From contig CM062812.1 in the NCBI GenBank assembly GCA_031772625.1, positions 735,293,714 to 735,357,713 of the forward strand: a DNA stretch of 64,000 nucleotides. The letters run 5' to 3'. Positions within the stretch are counted from its first letter, which is position 1, and every line of letters starts with the position of its first letter. This document shows, piece after piece, positions 56,499 to 64,000 of this stretch. Position numbers and translations under genes: made by a program. The notes under the pieces are model-generated. The model did no database searches. It was not told the DNA's origin and worked only from the letters and a program-made list of their open reading frames with translations. This stretch comes from Pinus tabuliformis. Taxonomy: Eukaryota; Streptophyta; Pinopsida; Pinales; Pinaceae.

Positions 56499-57411
56499 TG
56501 TTAAAATTGGAAAATAGGGAAAATTCCACTTTGGACAACCCATTTGATGGAGATGATGATTGCAATGAATTCATATTTTCAAGAGGACCAAAATTGATCT
56601 AAAGATCATCCAATTTGGATAAGTAGAAATGTATTTTAGAATTTATGCCCACACATGTGCACATTATCAAGGTTGGCCACATCATCATGTATGCTCATGA
56701 AGCACAATAGGCATGTCACTTCCCCTCATCGATTTGTCTAAATATAAGTGACCTCTCACCTGCTTTGGAATCATCATCACTGACATATTCTTCCCTCTCC
56801 TTCTCTCATTGGTTCATACATTTATTAGATAGATCTTTTCTCTCCCACGTGTGGTAAGGAGGACAAATTTCAAGACATAATTACAAGTCCAAAAATTTTA
56901 TTTTCCTACATTTTGACCAATGTTTACTAGTGTTGACTTTGACTTTCTAGGAATATCTTGAGTTCGATATTTTAAGAATTTTTTTGTTTTAGCAAGCCGT
57001 ACTCTTTGGCACATAAAGCAAGGTGATCTAAGCACTTTAACCACGTAGATAAGTTGCAAGTTGGTTGCAAACTTCTGGGTAGAATTTGACCAAGTTTGAC
57101 TGCTAACTTTGGGAAATTTATTCTCTGACTTTGACCACCTATTCAGGATGAGTTTGATTTCCTTTAACTGAGCTTCAAAGGTGATTTCCTACTACTATGT
57201 TCAAAATATTTCACTCTCTTGTTAGGGCTAAATTTTGTTGTATATGACTGCATATTTGAAAGGGTTGTTTTGAATTTGATTTGGAAAGTCAATTTTGACT
57301 TTTTCTACTCTCCTTCTCCACTAAACATTTGATATGACAATAATAAGAATTGATCAAAGGTTTTTCCCCATCATGGGGTTTTTCCCTAGCATTTGCTAAA
57401 TCTGGTGTTCT
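56499..57411 (+). repeat. Copia-4 left LTR
   Basis: Aligns with 61212-62124 along its length with many substitutions. Contains a TATAAG-like TAAATATAAGTGACC segment near 56740. Confidence 0.75.
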
Positions 57412-57641
57412 ATTAAGAATAATTCTCCAAGGGATGATGACAACAACAACCACAACAATTGTAAAGGAAACTGAAATCAATTGAAAAATAGGTTAAGCAT
57501 CAAAGGAAAGAGGAGTGCTCCCGCTACTCGTAATGGAAATGGTTGACCTCCAAAAAGGACGAGAAATGCCAGGTATGATGAAAGTAATGTTATAGAAAAA
57601 ATGAATTTTATATCTTTTCTGCTCCATCTACTTCCTCTCCT

Positions 57642-60480
57642 TTGGATATGTTGGATCATTGGTTGATTGATAGTGGAGCCTCAAGGAACTTCACTGGGTA
57701 TAGGGAGGCCCTCTTAAATTTGGTTGAAAAGAATACTAATTTGCAGATCATTTATTTATAGAATTCCACCTAGCCCCTGAAAGAGATAGGTATTGTAACT
57801 CTTCACTTGAATCAAGGTTAAACAATTCATCTATAAGAAGTGTTGTATGTGTGTGATTTGAAGAAGAACCCAATGTCTATTTCTGTGATGGAAGATAAAG
57901 GCTTCAAGGTAGAATTCATTCATGGTGAGGTACATATTTGGAATAGAAACCCTAAATATGAATTCACTCCTGGATTTATGGTTGATGGTCTCTATCAAGT
58001 TGGAGTAAATCCTTTGGGAGTGTTGGCTAATGATACTTCTCTTCAATCTGAGCTATGGCATAGGAGGTTAGCCCACTTACATTACAAAGCCCTACCTAGG
58101 GTAAGGAAGATGGTCACAGGTATGCCCAAGTTCAAAATAGATGATGAAGTTCTTTTTCAGGGTTGTGCAATTGGGAAACTTAAAAAGGGACCCTTCCCTT
58201 TTAGTGAAATCAAGACTTGTGATATTCTTCAATTGGTTCATTATGACCTATCTCGTATGTTTCATGTACCATCATTGCGAGGGTATTTATATTATGAAAT
58301 ATTTGTGGAAGACTTCTCATGAAAAAAATGATTTATTTCTTAAATAAGAAGGATGAAGTGGTGAAATGGTTCTGTTATTTCAAAGCATTGGTGGAAAATC
58401 AAATAGGGAAGAATATCAAGATATTGAGTACCAACAATGGAACTGAATATCAATCAAATGAATGCAATGACTACTGAAAGGAGGCTGAAATTAAGAGGGA
58501 GACAATTGTTCCATACATTCTTGAGAAAAATGGAGTTTCTAAAAGGAATAATCAAACAATCGTGGAAGCCACACATGCCATGCTCCATGATCAAGGTCCT
58601 ACGAAAGTTATTATGGAGAGAAGCTTCCAACACTATTGTGTATGTTCAAAATAGAAGCCCACATCAAACATTGGATTTTAAGATACCTGAGGAGATCTTC
58701 ACTGGTAAGAAACATGATGTTTCTCATTTTAGAATATTTGGTTGTCTCGTGTATTTTTATGTGCCTAAAGAGAAAAGAAACAAATTGGAAGCATCTGGGA
58801 AGAAAGGTATATTCGTTGGGTACAATGAGAATTCAAAGGAATATAGAATTTATTTTTTTAGTCAAAGATATGTGGAAGTAAGTCATCATGTCACCTTTGA
58901 TGAAGATATTTCCCTTGGGAAAGCCATAGATCTTCCCATTCTAAGGAAGGGAAATAATGATGTTGCGGAAAACTAGGATGAACCTCCCACAGATGAGAAA
59001 TACAAATCAATCATGAAGAATGATGTTTTGGATGTGGTCCCTAGAACCAAGAAAATTTTTGTGGTGACCTCTAAATGCATTTACAAAATCAAACATGGAC
59101 CTGATGGAAGAGCTAAAAAATATAAGGATCGTGTTCATTGCTTGAGGCTTCTCTCAAAAGGAAGGAGTAGACTGTGACAACATATTCGCACCGATTTCCT
59201 GATATACCACTGTCCGATCTACTCTAATTGCCACTCAAGGATGGAGCCTACATAAAATGGATGTTAAGATTGCTTTCTTACATGTCTCACTTAAGGAGGA
59301 ATTCTACTTGGAACAACCTGAGGGGTTCGAAGTAAAAGATTGAAGGACACACATATGCAGGTTGAAGAAAGACCTCTATGGGTTGAAGTAAGCCTGTAGG
59401 GCTTGTTACAAGAGGATTGGAAATTATCTTATGAAGTTCAGATTAACGAGGAGCTATGTTGACCCAAACCTATACTTCAAGGTTGAAAAGGACATGCCTC
59501 TTATTTTTTTCCTTTACGTTGATTATTTCTTTATGACTGGTGTTGAACCTCTCATTTATCAATGCAAAAGGGAGTTGACATTCAAGCTCTAGATGAAGGC
59601 CTTAGGAGTGATGCACTATTTCCTAAGCCTGGAGGTCTGGCAAAAGCCAGGCGATATTTTCCTTTCTCAAGGAAAATACATTGTGAAGCTATTAAAGAGA
59701 TGTGGTATGGTGGATTGCAAGTTTGTCTCTACTCCGATGGAACTCAACTTCAAGAAGTTATGTGGATATGTCGATGGGCCCTAATCGGAAAACCCTTACG
59801 AATATAAACAACTTATGGGAGTCGTGATGTTCTTGGTAAACTCCCATCTAGACATATGCTTGATTGTGAATATATGGAGTCAATTTATGATCACAGCTCA
59901 TTACATCCATTGGATTGCTGCTAAGAATCACTTAAGATATCTCGTTGGCACAATAAACTATGGACTGATATACGTTGTTGGGAATTTAAGGATACATGGT
60001 TATATTGAAGCTGATTAGGCTAACAGTGTGGTGGATCAAAAAATCATGTCTAGATGTTGGTTCTCATTTTGGTCTTCTTTGATTTGTTGGATGAGCAAGA
60101 ATAAAATATTGGTTGCTCTAAGCTTCACTAAGAATGAATATATTGTAGCGAGTATGTCTCGTTGTTAATTTATTTAGTTTAGGAAGCTACTTAGTGAGTT
60201 ATTTAACCACATGATGGATACCACCGTTATCTATTGTAACAATGAGAGTGGGATTCAGCTTTCAAAGAATCCCATGTCCCACGACCGCTCCAAGCACATT
60301 TATATCTGGTACCACATTATCCGATATATTTTATAACAGAAAGCAACAAGGCTCGAACACATCAGGAATGATTAGAAGGTTGTAGAAATCATCACGAAGC
60401 CCATAGGGAAGGTCAAATTTTTATCCTTCCAGAGATACTTTGAGTCATGGAAGGACCCTCACATAAGGGTCCCGCTTGAG
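57642..60480 (+). pseudogene. Copia-4 pol relic: protease, integrase, RT, RNase H
   Basis: Protease LIDSGASRNFTG (57662), pre-integrase LWHRRLAHLHYKAL (58050), integrase start LQLVHYDLSRMFHVP, integrase C-terminal YVQNRSPHQTLDFKIPEE (58640-58700) and FRIFGCLVYFYVPKEK. The integrase DDE region (58370-58600) is broken: the D is in TNNGTEY, and the E block is scrambled. RT pieces KYKSIMKNDVLDVVP, LYGLK and FLYVDYFFMTG (YVDD now YVDY) follow, then MHYFLSLEVWQKPGDIFLSQGKYI in part, HLRYLVGTINYGLIYV, the RNase H blocks GYIEAD and SFTKNEYI, and a final NESGIQLSKNP...DRSKHI. Dozens of stops and frame changes; fully dead. Confidence 0.85.
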
Positions 60481-60549
60481 TTGGACATTGAGCTCTAGGA
60501 GCTCTTGGGGACTTGCGGTACTTCTAGGAGCTATGAGTGACCATAGGGT

Positions 60550-60826
60550 GAGTGGTTCAGCTTCCCCTATAAGTACGCTAAGTACATGGTGAGTGGTAAA
60601 CCTTCCCCTGTGATATCCCATTATGCTTTACATGTGGGTAGGAAGAGTGGTTCACCTTCCCCCATGATTGATGACACATTTTTGTAGGGTGAGTGGTTCA
60701 CCTTCCACTACGATTGATTATATATGCATATAATGAGTGGTTCACCTTACCCTATAATTTATGAGCAAGATGAGCGGTTCACCTTACCCTATAACTTATG
60801 AGTAAGATGAGAAGTTCACCTTATCC
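60550..60826 (+). repeat. Seven-copy dispersed minisatellite, GAGTGGTTCACCTTCCCC core
   Basis: An 18-bp core starts at 60550, 60591, 60645, 60691, 60735, 60772 and 60809, with spacers shrinking from 36 to 19 bp. Copies vary at a few positions (for example TTACCC in the later ones). Lies between the pol end and the right LTR of copia-4. Confidence 0.88.
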
Positions 60827-61211
60827 TGTGGATGCCCCAACATACATCCTACGCATGTAGTTCGAGACACGTGGTAAGTACCTCTCACCTGGCCAATGAG
60901 TTGGGAAAAGTTGATAGGAACCATAAAACTATATATGGATGCATCGTGTACTGTTGTACTTTCTATGTATAGGATGCATGATGTTCAAAAACTTGATGTG
61001 GGATTAAGTCTCGTTAATGTTCTACCTTTGGATTGAATTTTGTTAGTGGAGAGTAGTAAGGTCTTCTGACTCACTCTCAGTAACTTCTTCTTGATTATCT
61101 ATATTAGTATTCAACAAAGCAAGGATTAGATGGTATATGGCGACAATATGGTATGATGATCGATGATGATGGATGGATTGGCTAGTGGAATTCTCCGTAG
61201 ATGAGAGGGAA

Positions 61212-62124
61212 TGTTAAAATTGGAAACTAGGACCAAATTCGACTTTGGAAAACTCATTTGATGAGAATGACGATTGCAATGAATTCCTCTTTTCAAGAGG
61301 ACCAAAATTAATCTAAAGATAATCAAATTTGGAGAAGCAGAAATGTGTTTTATAATTTACTCCCACACATGTGCACATTTCCAAGGTCGGTCACATGACC
61401 ATGTAGGCTCATGAAGCCCAATAGACATGTTACTTCCCCATCATCAACTAGTATAAATATAAGTGACTTCTAACCTCATTTGGCATCATCATCACTCGCA
61501 CATTCTTCTCTCTCCTCTCATTGGTTTGTATAACTATTGGGCATAACGTTTCTCTCCCACATATGGAAAGGGGGTGGAATTTGAGGATAGAATTAGTAGG
61601 CTAAAAATTTCAAATTTTCCTGTAGTTTGACCAGCATTGACTAGAGTTGACTTTGCCTTTCTCGATAGATTTTGAGTTTGATATTTTGGGCAATTTTATG
61701 TTTGAGCAGGTGATACTCTTTGGCACAAAAAGCAAGGTGATATGGGCACTTTTACCACAGAGATAAATAGCAAGTTGACTACATACTTATAGGTAGAATT
61801 TGACCACATTTGACCGCTGACTTTGGGAATGTTTTGGGCTAAATTTGATCACATGTTTAGGTCAAGTTTAATTGCCTTTGACAAAGCTTCAAAAGGGATG
61901 CTTTGTTGTTGCATTGATCGTCTTTATCTTTCTTGTTAGGGTTGAATTTGACTGTAGTTGACTGCAGATTTGATAGTGTTATTTTGACTTTGATTTGGAA
62001 AGTTAATTTTAACACTTTGTACTCTCTTTGTCTGCTGAACATTTGATATAATAATAAGAAGAATTGTTAAAAGGGTTTTCCCCATCTTGGGTTTTTCACT
62101 CGAATCCGCCAAATATGGCATTCT
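61212..62124 (+). repeat. Copia-4 right LTR
   Basis: Starts directly after the purine tract at 61203-61211. Matches 56499-57411. Sequence beyond 62124 (CGTGTCTTGTCTTG) has no partner at the left copy. Confidence 0.75.
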
Positions 62125-62347
62125 CGTGTCTTGTCTTGTCTTGTCTTCTACAATTTTTTTCATGTTCTATCTAGAGTTACTGTCAATGTGATTAATGGTT
62201 AATGTGATTCCTATTCGAAACTATATTGGAAATTTTCATTGGGTGGCTAAATTACATTGAAGTACTTGTGCTAAGTATAGAACATACCATTGTTATCTAA
62301 AATTAACATCTTTCTTCATTATGAATAGCTCCTTGGTTAAGAGAGAG

Positions 62348-63215
62348 TGTTGAAAATGTAACTACGTCTAGTATTCATAATTATTATTGTACTTGTACCA
62401 ATTTGTAGCTTACAGCATCATTTGAGTCAAAAAAAAAATTGTCATGAGTCAAACAAATGCACTTGAGTCAAAGTCCGAATTGGACTATTTGTAAGGAAAG
62501 GAAAAATCATTTTATTCGAGTCAAAAAGTCAATTTTGTCATCCACAAGACCAAGTCGGCCCTCCTAGACAGGTTAGCCTAGAAATAAACCTATTAGACCT
62601 CGTGGACAACTAAAAATACAGTGTAATTCAACCTCATTTGATCATTCATTCATCACATCGATTTCTGCGTCAATGAAAGACAAAGAAGTCCACTGAAAAT
62701 CTAAGGAAGAAGAGCAAAAGTCAAAGGAGAGATATTCTTGCATTTCTATGCCCTAATTTGGTCACACATATGAAATTTTAGAATTAATGTAGAGCCAAAC
62801 ATTTTAGAAATATTGCAGGGTCGAAAATTTCAGAGATATTGTAGGGTGGAAAATTTTAGACTTAGACCAAATTTGAATAGCATTAACCAACATTCACCTT
62901 CTTGACTGTAACTTGGTTGAAGGAGATTTCAAAGAGGGTTGAATTAGGGTTTTTATGGTCTTGGATAAGTCAAAGAGGGTTGAATTGGGGCTTTTATGGT
63001 CTTGGACAAGACAATTTGTTGAGCTTTCACCCTTATGAAGTTGGGGCCTGCATCTTTGTGTTCTTTGTCTTTTTAGATTTTGATGTTTTATATGTTTTAT
63101 TAATTGTTTGATGAAAATAATATAATAAAAGAAATAAGAAGCCACCAAATATTAACAAACACTTATGAAATAGGAGAAATCAATGCTAATTTATTAACTT
63201 ATTGGTTTCTTGACA
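62348..63215 (+). repeat. Copia-3 3' LTR
   Basis: 868 bp, begins TGTTGAAAATGTAACTA after AAGAGAGAG. Ends TTTCTTGACA, altered from TTTCTCAACA of the 5' copy. Contains a 40-bp internal duplication near 62935-62995 (TCAAAGAGGGTTGAATT). Confidence 0.82.
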
Positions 63216-64000
63216 AGAACCTATTAAATTAACAACTAAATTCTAATAAAATAGATTTTTTCATTGCGTAAACAAATTTAAACGAATCACACTATAATTT
63301 ACTAACATGTATATTTTTTAAACTCACATTTAAACATGTGATAAATTCAAATACCAAGAAACCAAAATGGATAAAATATCTACACCAATATAAACCAATT
63401 ACTATATTGATAAAATAAAATGCCAAGAATGTTAAATGGATAAAACATCTTGTAATGTCTCCATCATAAAAAAAAAAATTACATGGTGTTACCAACGTAT
63501 GAATGGTCCTTATGACACGTAACCTCGTATTATATCTCGACACTTTACTATTCTGGCCTTCCATAACATTTGTCTGGCAATCAATTTGTTACTTCCCGGC
63601 GATAGTAAAAGGTTTGGTCCTATTCATTCAGGTTTCATTAACTACTTGTTACCTTGGGAAAACTCCCAACTCCTCGTGATCTGCAAAAGGATACTACGGA
63701 GGGACATTTGGCAATTTCTATTAATTGCACATTTGATTATCTATACGCTTGATCTGAGCTTTGGATTCTGCGTGGTTTCTTATTGCTCTGCCCTGTGCGT
63801 GGCATGAGCAGGCTCGTTTCTCGCAGTTACTACTCTCGGGCTTGCTTTCCAATCGATGGTGGTCATGAAGTTTTGGAGATCTACGGTTCAGGTTCCTTTA
63901 TGGGTTGAATCAACTATAACTCGTTTGGTTATGTTGTTTCCTCACTTTGGCGCCAGCTCCATTTTTCTGTTGCTTGCTCTCCGCGACCTGCTCTGCTATG
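63216..64000. other. Right flank, no supported gene
   Basis: AT-rich to about 63550, then composition becomes balanced and frames lengthen (63586-63807 open on plus). It could be the start of a gene or another element continuing beyond the window, but no family was recognised. Confidence 0.4.

Larger units (their letters stand above)
56499..62124 (+). mobile_element. Copia-4: nested LTR element with pol, gag lost
   Basis: Second LTR pair, 56499-57411 and 61212-62124 (913 bp each over the aligned part), both starting TGTTAAAATTGGAAA. A purine tract GAGAGGGAA precedes the right one. Pol lies between them in the same orientation. Only about 230 bp separate the left LTR from the protease, so PBS, leader and most of gag are missing. 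TCTTG flanks the left end (56494-56498) and a (TCTTG)3 run starts at 62129, 4 bp beyond the right end of homology, so the right border and target duplication are uncertain. Confidence 0.75.
52208..63215 (+). mobile_element. Copia-3: old LTR element with gag, host of copia-4
   Basis: LTR pair 52208-53152 and 62348-63215, both starting TGTTGAAAATGTAACTA; the 5' copy ends TTTCTCAACA, inverse of its start. A degenerate PBS follows the 5' LTR and a purine run (AAGAGAGAG) precedes the 3' LTR. Length and sequence differences between LTRs, and no matching target duplication, indicate age. Between the gag relic and the inner element about 2 kb has no recognisable pol. The pol inside 57.6-60.5 kb is assigned to copia-4 because it lies between that LTR pair, but it could originally be copia-3's. 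Confidence 0.8.

Noticed and set aside
60550-60826. CRISPR array (regular 18-bp repeats with spacers)
   Set aside because: Repeats are short and variable, spacers uneven and shrinking, the context is a plant retrotransposon, and there are no cas genes.

Overview
The window looks like nuclear DNA of a vascular plant with a repeat-rich genome. The evidence is an intron-containing relic of a plant-type BiP (ER HSP70) gene, several L1-type LINEs of the plant kind (ORF1 with a DUF4283-like domain and CCHC knuckle; ORF2 with endonuclease, reverse transcriptase and C-terminal RNase H), Ty1/copia elements primed by initiator Met-tRNA, and almost no other recognisable genes. I cannot name the species. 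Nearly everything identifiable is a transposable element, and many elements are nested in one another.

Layout. 1-1.8 kb: broken BiP pseudogene. 4.2-10.9 kb: LINE-1 copy, minus strand. 10.9-24.0 kb: a ~2.9 kb sequence present twice as direct repeats (10.9-12.6 plus 17.8-19.0 kb, and 21.1-24.0 kb). The first copy is split by a minus-strand copia element (copia-2, 12,578-17,775) with unusual AG...CT ends. Between the copies lie a LINE fragment bounded by 213-bp inverted repeats and a possible Ty3/gypsy 3' end. 25.2-36.7 kb: LINE-2 (minus), split inside ORF2 by an intact copia element (copia-1, 27,840-33,817) with two identical LTRs, a CCATG target duplication and a 1347-residue open gag-pol. 38.6-47.9 kb: LINE-3 (minus), split inside ORF2 by a 3.2-kb fold-back element (40,297-43,516) whose arms are extremely AT-rich and meet at a GC-rich palindromic core. 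49.4-50.7 kb: a very decayed LINE relic. 52.2-63.2 kb: an old copia element (copia-3) keeping gag but no pol, which contains a second LTR pair (copia-4, 56.5-62.1 kb) around a pol with no gag.

How the parts relate. Three LINEs of at least two subfamilies end ORF1 and start ORF2 with the same four-base ATGA overlap, so coupled translation is probably a property of the lineage. Insertion order can be read from the nesting: LINEs came first, and copia-1 and the fold-back element entered LINE-2 and LINE-3 later. Copia-1 is the only element that looks able to make all its proteins. Copia-2 is fairly young (4 differences in 271 bp between LTRs) but is closed by four TAG codons and one small deletion.

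The most unusual object is the fold-back element. Its ends are defined to the base because it interrupts a LINE reading frame and is flanked by a TAAA duplication. It encodes nothing visible, and a transcript of it would form a very long hairpin. No rRNA, CRISPR or bona fide tRNA gene was found.
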